A stretch of 64,000 bases of DNA from Agapetus fuscipes (lineage: Eukaryota > Arthropoda > Insecta > Trichoptera > Glossosomatidae): NCBI GenBank assembly GCA_951799405.1, contig OX637338.1:2666001-2730000 (forward strand), in the 5' to 3' direction. Positions 20,155 to 29,659 of the stretch are shown here, piece after piece. Position numbers and translations under genes: made by a program. The notes beneath the pieces are model-generated. The model worked only from the letters and a program-made list of their open reading frames with translations. It did not search any database and was not told the origin of the DNA. Numbering within the stretch: position 1 is the stretch's first letter; every line of letters starts with the position of its first letter.

Positions 20155-20940
20155 GGATTCTCTATCATTTCCGCACACTGTGTTTCCACTGGCTCACTGG
20201 CTTTGCTGGTTTACTGGTTCACTGTTTCCCACGGTGATGCGATAAAACAGCACATGACTTATACCACATGAAAAAAACATCACAATGACAAAACAACACA
20301 TGGACAAAACATCACTTGTAAAAAACTCACATAAGTATCTAAAACAAACCATAAGCGACATATGAAAAAACATCACATGACAAAACATCACAAAAATTTA
20401 TTAATAAATTCATACTATGCCGTTTCAAAATATAACATACATGTTTACCATTTTCTCATGTTCCTTTTGCCGTTTTTGTATTTTCTTTTTTGCGTTGTAT
20501 GATGTTTTTTCATGTGATGTTTCTTGGTACTTTCTGTTTTAGGTATGTATTGTTTTGTCATGTGATGTTTTTTCATTGTGATGTACTTTACAGTGATTTT
20601 TTGTCATTGTAATGTTTTGTCATGTGATGTATTACCATTGTGATGTAATTTAATGTTATGTTTTGTCATGCGATGTGATGTTTTGTCATTGTGATGTACT
20701 CTCTAGTTATGTTTTTTCATGTGATGTATTTTCATTGTGATTTATTGTCCGTGATGTATCGTCATTGTGATATAATGCCATGAGATGTTCTGTCATGTGA
20801 TCTTTTATCATTGTAATGTTAGGTCATGTGATGTCTTGTCTTTGTAATTTTTTATCATGTGATGTTATGTCACGTGATGTTTCGTAATGTGATGTTCTGT
20901 CATGGAACCGATTCCAACACTGGCTCAGACGGGATATTAA
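20155..20940. mobile_element. Foldback-like locus 3 (short TGTCA-type repeats in inverted arms)
   Basis: The left arm (about 20240-20395) has GACAAAACATCACATG units; the right arm (about 20470-20905) has the longest run of TGTCATGTGATGTTTTGTCA units. The unit length varies around 14-20 bp. Same sequence type as loci 1 and 2; the AT-rich centre has no gene. Confidence 0.55.
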
Positions 20941-21610
20941 TGGGCCACCAGATAAAAAGCTCGGAATATTCTGGAAGAAGTTTTCGTTTCCAATTATAAA
21001 TGTGAATTCAACATTGAATGTCGGGAAATTTCGTATTCAGCGCGCGCGGCAAAACGACAACAATGTTTTTAATTTCATTATTCATGATTTAGGAGAGTCA
21101 GAGCGTGTACGGAAAAAAAAACGTAAAGCACATACAAAGAAAATCATTACAACCTTGAATTTTTGTATCGCAAAACGATACTTGGTAATTGTGGAAGATT
21201 TTACTAGTTTATTTCAACAAAAAATAGGTATGAGTTAAGAGCGCTTTATACCCTAAGCCTGTCGTTTTAGAAAAAAATATGTGTCTGCAGATTTATGGCC
21301 TTTGTAAAAAAGTGACAGTTATGAAAAAAATCAAGCTTTTATTTATCCAAATTATAAAGATAAAAAAAATAAGTGACTGAAAAGTGACACCACAAAAAGT
21401 ATTCAAAAGAATCAGTTCTTTTCATATTTTAATAATTCTTTTATTTTCATTATTTTTGAAATATTTATTTACTTTTAAATTACCAAAATATACACTTTCA
21501 GTCTCAGAAGAAGCAAATTTTTGATAATATGAATAATTTTTGAGAAAATATGAAAAAACTCTTTTCAGGAAATTTATCATTAAGTACATAGTTACAGTTT
21601 TTTCACATTT
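20941..21610. other. Unassigned DNA
   Basis: A basic 78-codon frame at 21002-21238 has no recognisable domain. An AT-rich tract follows. Confidence 0.4.
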
Positions 21611-21822
21611 CTTCTTGTCGCGTTCTCTACGAAGTTTGAGTGCACTTATTTATTTTTACATGTAAGGGGGCTGGGCTTTTGCCCACCACTTCAGTTGAAG
21701 TGGGGGTTTTCTCAGGTTCCGAAGAGGCTGATACTCATATCTTGTGAAACCTTGCCTGTGTTTTATTTTTTGTCATTTGAAATCATTTCTGAGTCCCTCG
21801 GTGGGATTCGAACCCAATAATT
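21611..21822 (-). mobile_element. SINE1, A-box end missing (minus strand)
   Basis: From CTTCTTGTCGCGTTCTCTAC to GGTGGGATTCGAACCCAATA; the hairpin bases CACTTCAGTTGAAGTG are intact. Confidence 0.8.
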
Positions 21823-22201
21823 TCAATTGAAGAGTGTGTATCAACAACAAAATTTTTGGTTGATGTTTGCGTATGTTGGAGTAGCTGCTTGTTGTCAAGT
21901 TTTAATGAGATATCAAGTTTTTATGCTCGACATCAACTCTCCTCTTGGAAAATTGCAAAACTTTTGACAATGGGTTCACCCTTTCCCGATTTCGGGATCG
22001 ATGATAGCTCCTCTAACAATTTGAATATCACTTGTTAGTCGGAAATGTTTGAGACTTTTTGATATATCATGTATTTTCACCGAAAAGCTGAAAGGGCTAA
22101 ATTTTCATTGATTTTTTCTATAAAATGTGTAATTCACATATTCACGTAGTTTTATATAGAACGACGAGAAAGAAATAAAGCAAGACTGTTTTTGTTTTAA
22201 T
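21823..22201. other. Unassigned DNA
   Basis: A 60-codon frame (21856-22038) has no known similarity. Confidence 0.4.
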
Positions 22202-22448
22202 TAACGCAACGAAGCTACAAATGTAGTGTAACTTTTCGCCAAGTTCTCTCCGAAGGGGTCGCATGTGGCGAGTACACCTATTAATTTTAACATGTAAGGG
22301 GGCCGGTCTTAGGCCAACCACTTCTATTGTAGTGGGGGTTCCCCAGCTCACAAGGAGGCTGTTACTTAGTTCTTGTGAAGGCTGAGTAAAGATTGCCTGT
22401 TTTTTTGTTTTTGTTTCAAATAAACACCGAAACGGGAAATTATTTGTA
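22202..22448 (-). mobile_element. SINE1, head missing (minus strand)
   Basis: From TAACGCAACGAAGCTACAAA to ACACCGAAACGGGAAATTAT. The 130-codon frame across it (22142-22534) is a SINE shadow. Confidence 0.8.
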
Positions 22449-22520
22449 ACCACAACAAATTTGTAATCACTTAACCGAAACAGAGTGCATTGACAAAAGT
22501 TATCAAATTTTAACAGCCAC

Positions 22521-22668
22521 CCCCCCCACTTCAACTGAAAGTGGTTGGTGTGAAGCCGGCTCCCTTTCCTGTAAAAATAAATAGGTCCCGAAGCGCTACA
22601 TGCGACCCCTTCAAGGATAACGCAGGCAAGAAGTTACACTATATGTGTAACTTAGTTGAGTTTGCGTA
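22521..22668 (+). mobile_element. SINE1 3' half
   Basis: CCCCCACTTCAACTGAAAGT to ACACTATATGTGTAACTTAG. It faces the preceding copy head-on, giving an inverted SINE1 pair about 75 bp apart. Confidence 0.8.
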
Positions 22669-23193
22669 TACTGATTTTTTAACGCCATTGTTCGTATTTT
22701 CTATAAGTACTAAAAAGACCGGTGATTCAGTTAAAAATAACTGAACTTTGTAATAAGTACTTATTGAAAAATTCATCCCATACATTCATTATTTTCTCAT
22801 TTATCACGATAGATAGAAATATTTTTTGGAAGGGTATCCTTACGCAATTTATTCTACCGAGATGCGCGCGTTAAATTCACATTTTTCAAAGTCTAAGCTT
22901 ATAAATAAATAAATAAATAGACCCTTATCGAGGCTAGATTGGCAGCTGACCATTCAAACCTCTGGCTTTGATCCACCCCTAACCGATGTATTATTCATGC
23001 TCAATTAAATGCGAGTCTGTGCGCTTTGTTTTTATTTTCATTTTATAAACTCTGCATTTTAAAATCAAAACAAATTGCTACTCAACGTTACCATGTAAAA
23101 ACAATTGCCCTATCATTAAATTCAATTCAAATATATTTCTTCAATAAATTTCTCATGAAAATACCGATTAAATCTGAACATTAAAAAACACAT
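22669..23193. other. Unassigned AT-rich DNA
   Basis: An ATAA tetranucleotide run at 22898-22919; otherwise nothing. Confidence 0.4.
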
Positions 23194-23513
23194 GACCGGT
23201 CCGTAACTCAATGGTAACACTGCGGACTCTGAATGGGAAGGTTGTGGGTTCCAACCCCGGTGGAGCACAACAAATATATTATTTATATTTTCTAATTTGC
23301 TCTACGCTGGGTTGAAAAATTCATAAACCTTTACCAATGACCGGTCACAAAAGGTCCATCCAGACTTACAGCAACTGGGTCTTGCTTGAGTATTGGCGCT
23401 TTGTAGCGACGACCAAGCTCGTACACCTCTGCGGCACTACAACAAGTGTCATAGACCCCTAGAGTCTCTAGAATCTAGGGAGTCTACCGCATAGGATTTC
23501 TTTAAAAAAAAAA
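23194..23513 (+). mobile_element. SINE2 full length, type-a tail
   Basis: About 320 bp: ACCGGTCCGTAACTCAATGG (A-box region), B box GGGTTCCAACCCC, the ATTTGCTCTACGCTGGGTTG block, CAGCAACTGGGTCTTGCTTG, and the tail CTCGTACACCTCTGCGGCAC through an A run. Reference copy for the type-a tail. Confidence 0.9.
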
Positions 23514-23523
23514 AACAGCGGCT

Positions 23524-23905
23524 TAAAAACAAAAGGGCTCACTTAGTATAGCGCCAAAAGACTTAGGACGACGTGCCAAAAACGATTGAAAGGAGGATGC
23601 TGGGAATCAGCCTCAGAGACAGGGTTCCAAACCAGGAGATCCGTAGACGCACTGGTGTCACTGATGTCATACAGCGAGTGGCCTGCTCAAAGTGGCGCTG
23701 GGCTGGTCACACCGCAAGGCAGGACCATGACAAGTGGCCGAAAAAGATCGTCCAGTCGTGGCCCAGGATGTCCAAGCGGGGAGTGGGGAGATCCCAACTG
23801 AAGTGGTTGGACGACATCAAGGGAACTGGAGGCAGAGGATGGCTGAACACAGCAGCCAATAGACAAACATGGAAGAGGCTAACGTCCAGGAGTGGACTGA
23901 GATAT
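23524..23905 (+). pseudogene. RTE-like LINE C-terminus (family F3)
   Basis: The 122-codon frame at 23573-23941 begins inside the LINE: ERRMLGISLRDRVPNQEIRR, RTGVTDVIQRVACSKWRWAG, then KRGVGRSQLKWLDDIKGT. It is better preserved than the copy at 4.5 kb (no stop in this segment). Its last dozen residues come from the SINE2 copy that follows. RT and endonuclease are absent. Confidence 0.8.
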
Positions 23906-23907
23906 TT

Positions 23908-24033
23908 AGATATTTATATTTTCAAAAATGCTCTTCTTTGAGTTGAAAAAATCATTTCCTTTAGTGAGGACCGTTAGCAAAATGTCCATCTAGCCTTACA
24001 ACAATCGGGTTTTGCTTGAGAATTATCGCTCTG
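23908..24033 (+). mobile_element. SINE2 central fragment
   Basis: TATTTATATTTTCAAAAATG through GGGTTTTGCTTGAGAATTAT; head and tail absent, joined directly to SINE1. Confidence 0.65.
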
Positions 24034-24302
24034 TCTGGTCGATAGCTCGGTTGGGAGAATGCTTGCATTCCATGTCTAATGCAAGGGTTTGATTCCCACC
24101 AAGGGTGTCATTATTTCAAATCCAACCACAAGGATTACTAAACCTTCACAAGAAATAAAAACGAAACCGCCACTTTAACTGAAATGGTTGGTTGCAATGC
24201 TGATCTCCTTACCTGTAAAAATAATTACGTCCGGATTACCACTCGCGACCCTTTTGATAAAAGCGCGACGGTAACACTGTACGTGTAGCTTATTTGCGTT
24301 AC
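24034..24302 (+). mobile_element. SINE1, internally deleted
   Basis: A box TAGCTCGGTTGG and B box changed to GGGTTTGATTCCC; part of the body between TTATTTCAAA and TTACTAAACC is missing. Ends GTAGCTTATTTGCGTT. Confidence 0.75.
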
Positions 24303-24594
24303 AAGCACAGAAAATTTCAATTTGAAATGAAAAGGACGGTCGTCCGTTTATCAATATAAAACAAAGGCTGCTTTGATTTATTTTCCTCAGTACTCTCCGC
24401 AGATAGTTTTCAATTTATTTCCAGCTTTTGTGAACGAAAAGTTTAATTATAAATTATAGAACCTTCGGAAAATTCAAACAAGAGCCTGCAGACGGTAGCT
24501 GCAGTACTGACTAACAAGCTGAAACAAATTTCCACTGACAAAATTAACTTAATTCTCACTGACCTGCTTCATGTTACACTGAAAAACATTACTT
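24303..24594. other. Unassigned DNA
   Basis: Nothing recognised. Confidence 0.4.
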
Positions 24595-24775
24595 TTACCG
24601 GTTCGTAGTCTAGTAGTTCAAATTTTAAACTTGGTAATCAGAAGGTAGTGGGTTCGATTCCAAATGGAGAAAAAAACATATCATTTACTTTTCAAGTATG
24701 CTCCTTACTTGCCAAACGTTCATTCAGCCTAACAGTAATTTTATTGCGTTCTATAGCAACGGACAATTTTTCAGA
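24595..24775 (+). mobile_element. SINE2, diverged
   Basis: ACCGGTTCGTAGTCTAGTAG, B box GGGTTCGATTCCA, then ATCATTTACTTTTCAAGTAT and TTGCGTTCTATAGCAACGGA. The most diverged head in the window. Confidence 0.7.
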
Positions 24776-24787
24776 TAGCTCTTGAAG

Positions 24788-25025
24788 TGTCTATAATCTT
24801 TAATCTAAGTTGCAAGGATATATTCATTTATAGCTCACAAACAAACACGTGTAGTTCGCGCTTACAAATGCTTAATGTGTACTTACAAATAAAATCCATA
24901 ACTCAAATGAACATAAGCCCTAGAACTTTTGCCGATCTTCCCTGACACAGGAGTGACATTGGCAAAGTGAACCATTTTTTACAGTATGGGTGGTCAGCTT
25001 CATACCAACCTATAAGTCAAGGAAG
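24788..25025 (-). mobile_element. RTE-tail repeat, stand-alone copy
   Basis: TATAATCTTTAATCTAAGTT to TATAAGTCAAGGAAG. It has an 18-bp deletion in the AGCTCTCAGATGTATGCCC region. The leader end coincides with the recurrent TTCCTTGAC boundary. Confidence 0.85.
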
Positions 25026-25869
25026 TGTGAGTCACAAAAAAACATTTTATCACACATAGCTGTTGTAAAATTTGTTTTTGTTTATCACTCCCAAATTTTA
25101 TGAAAAATTAAACAAAAATGTTCTTCAAACTTCATACTTAAGTACATCAAAAATACAATTTATTGTAGAATACTTCTCGAAAGTATTTTTTAAAGAAAAA
25201 TAAGAGCGTAATCCGTTGATTATAATGAATCAGACAAGAGAGAAAATATTTGGAAATGTTATGAAAAATAATGTTTTGGGGCTAAAATTTTACAAAAACG
25301 TTGTTCATAAAAGTGAATGTGAAATTTGTTATATTTTTTCAACGTAGGTACTTTTCTAAAATTATATTTTTTTGATAAATAAATAATATCCATAAATTAT
25401 TTTCTTGAAATAAATACGAACACAAAGCTGTCCATATTTTTTACAGCAATCAACATCAAAAGAATGTTTCGCAATATTTATTTAAGTAACAAAATTCTGC
25501 GAACCACTTAGTATTATTCAAATAAATCATAAGCGAGAAATCTCTATCTACCAAGAATTTCCTTTATTTTTTTTTTATTAATATTATATTTAATTCTTTA
25601 AAGCTAGTAATATATATTTTTTATTTGTTATAGATAAATTAATATATAAGTAATGTATATTAAACAGACAGAAAACCAAATCTCTTCTATTTCTTTCATT
25701 TATTGCAATACATGAAAAAATATTGTTTTTCGTAAACGTATTAAAAACGTGTAAAAAATTGTACAACCGTTGTCAAACGGTTTACATTTGTCAATTTTTA
25801 TTTTATTTTGTATTATATTTTTATTATTGTAACTTTATTTCAAACAGGGATGATTGGTAACATACCAAC
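25026..25869. other. Unassigned, very AT-rich DNA
   Basis: Over 840 bp with no repeat match or coding frame. Confidence 0.45.
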
Positions 25870-26306
25870 GGTGCTATTCGCAAACAGCAATGCTATGGCT
25901 CATCCATTTGACCGGTCCGTAGTTTAGTGGTTAACGCCTTGGACTTGTGATTGGAAGATAGTGGGTTAGAATCCCCGTGAATAATACAAAAATATTGTAT
26001 TTTTTTTCAAATATGCTTTTCGCTGGATTAAAAATATAATCTACCTTTATCAAAGACCGGCCACCATAGGTCAATCCAGCTTTATACCAACTGGGTCTTG
26101 CTTGAGAATTGACGCTTTCTACAGCGACGACCAATCTCGAAGAGGGCTTTTGAGGTGTGATGCATACAAAAACAGCTCTCACCAAATAAAGCATCCTAAT
26201 ATTATTATTTTAATTATCATCCGCAACTGACAGTGAATTTTCCGTACAAAAAATCGATGATCTGTAGATCACCTATGGATCATTTTTTTGTGAATAGCAC
26301 CGGAAG
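25870..26306. mobile_element. TATTCAC-family MITE split by SINE2
   Basis: The left terminus GGTGCTATTCACAAACAGC and right terminus TTTGTGAATAGCACC are perfect inverted ends. The interior resumes after the SINE with CATCCGCAACTGACAG. TCATCC is found on both sides of the SINE2 (near 25903 and 26216), a likely target-site duplication. Confidence 0.75.
25911..26210 (+). mobile_element. SINE2 full length, type-b tail
   Basis: ACCGGTCCGTAGTTTAGTGG (A box), B box GGGTTAGAATCCC, body as in type a up to GCGACGACCAATCTCG. Then comes a different 3' end: AGAGGGCTTTTGAGGTGTGA, CAGCTCTCACCAAATAAAGC and ATCCTAATATTATTATTT. Reference copy for the type-b tail. Confidence 0.85.
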
Positions 26307-26309
26307 AAT

Positions 26310-26700
26310 TTGGTGTGGCCGACTTTTCACTTTGCGTACCTTGTTGATTTAAATAAAGAGCTCCAGCTCCTACGGACCACGGCAACATATCCCGAAAAAC
26401 ATCTCTCCAGCATCATCAGTCGGCCATTAAGCCTTAAACTTTTATATAAGTTAAGAGTGTTACAGTTTCCAGCGGGCCCCGATGCTATTTTGAGTGAATA
26501 TGTGTTCGATCAGGAATCTTCATCCAGAAGTTATTTAATTACTCGTTCCATTCCGAAAGTTCCGCTGCCAAGGGAAGGTGAGGTCCTCCAGGGCAGAGGC
26601 TCTCAAACTGAACAAGGGGTGCTACGGACCGAAAAGTGTTTGTTCACAATTTCAAATAATTTAATGAAAAATCGCCTTTCGCCCAAATTCGCCCAAGTTG
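26310..26700 (+). other. Unassigned open frame, 151 codons
   Basis: A frame from 26310 to 26765; its last ~20 codons fall in the RTE-tail fragment at 26702. The translation includes KELQLLRTTATYPEKHLSSI and PAGPDAILSEYVFDQ. I recognise no domain, signal peptide or membrane segment. The minus strand near 26390-26425 reads ACTGATGATGCTGGAGAGAT, weakly recalling the CTGANGA elements. Coding status is doubtful. Confidence 0.25.
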
Positions 26701-26701
26701 C

Positions 26702-26825
26702 CTTTCATCTAAATCTAAGCTGCAAAGATATGTATCATTTGAAATTCATATTAATAATTTCGTAAAATAATAATCTATGATCTTAGTTGAAAAGGTATAT
26801 TTACATTTCAAATTCATTCATTTTA
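26702..26825 (-). mobile_element. Two tandem RTE-tail 3' fragments
   Basis: AATCTAAGCTGCAAAGATAT (26709) and ATAATCTATGATCTTAGTTG (26768) are successive 3' ends of the repeat, each only about 60 bp. Confidence 0.6.
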
Positions 26826-26900
26826 AATTCATGCTCTTGACACTGGCGCCCCTGCTCCTACGAGGGAATTCGCTACAAAAATGAAGAAGAAGAAGAAATT
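26826..26900 (+). repeat. Retroposon 3' end with GAA tail
   Basis: TTGACACTGGCGCCCCTGCT and CGAGGGAATTCGCTAC followed by GAAGAAGAAGAAG. The same sequence and tail occur at 44233-44298. Parent element unknown. Confidence 0.55.
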
Positions 26901-27320
26901 CATGCTCAGTAACAAGCGTGTAAATTCGCGCTAACAAATCGCACGTTTAATAATAAAGAGAAATAACTCGAAAATTGGGAAAATCGAGATTTTGTAATAA
27001 AACGCAAGAACAATGCGAGAAGAATAGTTAGAATGCGACAGCCGTTCAATTTGGACGAATATGACCGAGATAAAACATCGGCCGCCTTTTTCATCCCATA
27101 CAAGTTGTACTGGATGTCTGAACTTCAAACGTGATTTCCCAACATTTATGTTTTTTGAGTTAATGCTCTTTATTATTAAACGTGCGAAATGCCACATGTG
27201 TACTTATAAAATAAAATTAAAAAACTCGATTGCACATAAGACCTGAAACTTTTGACGACCTTCGCTGTAACAGGGGTGACATTTTTTTCAGAATGGGTGG
27301 TCAGCCCTATACCAATCTAT
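26901..27320 (-). mobile_element. RTE-tail repeat split by a MITE
   Basis: GTGTAAATTCGCGCTAACAA on the left and TGCCACATGTGTACTTATAA on the right are adjacent in other copies. Ends at CTATAAGTGAGGAA, the TTCCTTGAC boundary. Confidence 0.75.
26940..27186. mobile_element. 247-bp TIR MITE
   Basis: Perfect 21-bp terminal inverted repeats starting CGCACGTTTAATAATAAAGA, extended imperfectly by AACTCGAAAATTGGGAAA-type sequence. AAAT flanks both sides. No coding capacity; superfamily unclear. Overlapping open frames here are arm shadows. Confidence 0.75.
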
Positions 27321-27330
27321 AAGTGAGGAA

Positions 27331-27645
27331 GGCAATGCTAAAAATATATTATTTTTATCATACTAAAACGTTAAAAACGACCACACAAACGTTTTTTTTT
27401 ATCTACACTAGTTGAAATATTTCTTCGAGCGTTTTCTATGCTATCACATCATTGTCAAGGAAATAAATCAACTCGTGAAAAAAATGAGTTGTATTGTTGC
27501 ATTATTAATTTAAAATGAATTCTAACAATGTTTATACACAAGCTCTTCAACTTTTAAATGAAAATATGTCAAAAACTAACCCTTTTTCGGGTTATTAAAG
27601 CAGATTTTCCATCTACCTTTATTTAGTTTTTTTTTGGAAAAATTA
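27331..27645. other. Unassigned DNA with a hammerhead-like remnant
   Basis: Near 27420-27470 the minus strand carries ATAGAAAACGCTCGAAGAAA, related to GTCGAAAGCGCTCGAAGAAA at 54.1 kb. Confidence 0.35.
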
Positions 27646-27647
27646 TT

Positions 27648-27900
27648 GTTCCTTGACTTATAGGTTGGTATGCGGCTGACCACCCATACTGTAAAAACGG
27701 TTAACTTTGCCAATGTCACCCCTGTTTCAGGGAAGGACGGCAAGATTTGCAGGGCTTATGTTCATTTGAGATTGGGTTTTTATATTGTTGGTCCACATGT
27801 GGCATGTGTTAGCGCGAAATTATACATGTCTGCTTGTGGGAATGCATTTAATATAAATCTTAAATGATATATGTATTTGCAGCTTAGATAAGATTAGATT
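27648..27900 (+). mobile_element. RTE-tail repeat, stand-alone full-length copy
   Basis: TTCCTTGACTTATAGGTTGG to CTTAGATAAGATTAGATTAG, about 255 bp. Upstream DNA is unrelated to the LINE 3' UTR, unlike the copies at 13.6, 37.4 and 45.2 kb. Confidence 0.9.
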
Positions 27901-27904
27901 AGAT

Positions 27905-28264
27905 TATGCTTTACGGTGTCGATTATAGAATAAGTTTGATATTCGTAGCTCTACGGAATACCGTAGGCCGCTACACTGTGTCTACGCCGAGCGTGGCGTA
28001 GGCTCATAATCGACTTTAATCAAGCATCTACACGCGAGCTACGGAGGCAGAGGAAATTGGTCTTCACTTATATCATACATAAGTGCTATTTTAGCTTCAG
28101 TGACAGTTTCAAGGTGGCGCTAACCTTCGTTACCTTGTTATACGTCAATAAACCTGATTAAAGACAACTATACAGGAACCACCTTAATTTATTGTATCCT
28201 ATAACAATGCCTTAAGCCTTAAACCAATAAAGTTGATAATTATTAAATCTTTCCTACACTCAAA
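27905..28264. other. Unassigned DNA with GTCGATTAT/ATAATCGAC inverted ends
   Basis: A 100-bp stretch (27914-28016) starts GTCGATTAT and ends ATAATCGAC and is rich in CTACG/CGTAG motifs; possibly a decayed MITE. A similar CTACG-rich stretch lies at 59730-59800. Confidence 0.3.
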
Positions 28265-28400
28265 GGTGAGGCTAACCACTCATACTGTAAAAATGGTTCA
28301 TTTTGCGAATGTTACCCCTGTTTCAGGGAAGGTCAAGGAAAGGCAAAAATTGCAGGGCTTATATTAATTTGAAGTTTGGATTTTGATTTATATGTACGCA
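28265..28400 (+). mobile_element. RTE-tail repeat, 3'-truncated
   Basis: GAGGCTAACCACTCATACTG to TGGATTTTGATTTATATGTA; a 7-bp duplication (AAGGTCA/AAGGAAAGG) disturbs the GGCAAAAGTTGC step. It is cut by the SINE2 that follows. Confidence 0.75.
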
Positions 28401-28405
28401 TGGTA

Positions 28406-28590
28406 CATGAAATTTTCAACCCAGCGAAGAGCATATTTGAAAAAATGAATGTTTTATTTTTTGTGCTGCACGGGGATTCCATTTACGAGTCCAAAGCGTT
28501 ACCAATAGATTACGTACCAGTCGTAGCGTTACCAATAGATCACGTACCAGTCGTAGCGTTACCACTAGACTACAGACCTGTCTCATTAAT
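28406..28590 (-). mobile_element. SINE2 with triplicated A-box region
   Basis: Minus-strand SINE2 head half (AATTTTCAACCCAGCGAAGA; GGGGATTCCATTTACGAGT). The 30-bp unit beginning GCGTTACCAATAGATTACG occurs three times in tandem (28496-28585); it contains the tRNA-like A box in reverse. Confidence 0.8.
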
Positions 28591-29179
28591 TAAGTCAATT
28601 AAGTAATTTGAATAAAATTCAATTCTAACATACCGGATAAAAATAGATTTACAAATAACAAAGTGCAATCCAACGAGTGAAGTGAGAATCAGTGCTCAGC
28701 TTTGTTTGCCAGTAAACTTTGTGCCAACTCCTAATTTTAAAGTGATAAGAAGTTGCATCCGCAGGTTTTGTTTTTGCCATTTAATAAAGAATCTCCAACG
28801 ACTTTGTTTTTCCTCAAAAACTCATTACAGTCGATAAACTTGCTGAGTAATTTCGCCGGTGTTGCAGTCATAATAAAAATACTTAGAACTCAGTTTTGTG
28901 TTTTATCTTTATTAAAGCTCCTGCAAGTTCTAAACTTGCACGGCGCAGTTGTTTGAACGCTTGAATGCTGTGCAGACCAGGTCAGTGACACATATTAATA
29001 ATGAAACGGACTTTGACGAAATTTAACGGAATTTAACGGAACTTGGAGTAATAACACTCAGAGAGACAGATTAACATTTTATTTCAATTTCCTCTGAGTT
29101 TTGAGGTTGCAAAGTGTCGTTGTTTGCACGCTAAAATGACAAAGGTAGTGAACACAGGACAATCGCTTATAGTAACAGG
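28591..29179. other. Unassigned DNA
   Basis: A 67-codon frame (28753-28956) without known similarity; nothing else. Confidence 0.4.
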
Positions 29180-29350
29180 TTCAAGTCAGATAACTTGCGT
29201 CCTTTTGGAGACAGAGCATTCAAGGCGGCCGCTCCAATGACTTGGAACGCTATTCCCGCCTCATTGAGGGAACTGGATATGGAGAGACCATTTAAAAGAG
29301 GTCTCGATACTCACCTCTTCGTCCAATCATACGGACAAGCACCTTTGTAG
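29180..29350 (+). pseudogene. CR1/L2-like LINE C-terminus (family F8)
   Basis: 57 codons in frame to a TAG at 29348-29350: NLRPFGDRAFKAAAPMTWNA, IPASLRELDMERPFKRGLD, then THLFVQSYGQAPL. The FG.RAF..AAP..WN.(I/L)P..LR......FK..L.THLF pattern is the conserved end of CR1/L2-type LINEs. It is followed by a 3' UTR (AAAGGCGCTATACAAATTTT). The frame is undamaged but 5'-truncated. It ends where the RTE-tail insertion and satellite begin. Confidence 0.8.
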
Positions 29351-29396
29351 TGACACACTGTCATAAAAGGCGCTATACAAATTTTGTCTTATCTAT

Positions 29397-29651
29397 AGTT
29401 CCTTGACTTATAGGTTGGTATGCGGCTGACCACCCATACTGTAAAAAAAAATGGTTCACTTTGCCAATGTCACCCCTGTCTCAGGGAAGGACGGCAAGAG
29501 CTGCAGGGCTTATGTTCATTTGAGATGGGTTCTTATAATGTAGGTCCACATGCGGCATGTGTTAGCGCGAAATTATACATATCTGCTTGTGGGAATGCAT
29601 TTGATATAAATCTTAAATGGTATATATCATACCAGCTTAGATTAGATTAGA
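29397..29651 (+). mobile_element. RTE-tail repeat with 8-bp target-site duplication
   Basis: TTCCTTGAC... to TTAGATTAGATTAGA, flanked by TTATCTAT at 29389-29396 and 29652-29659. A full-length stand-alone copy whose insertion boundaries are therefore known. Confidence 0.9.
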
Positions 29652-29659
29652 TTATCTAT

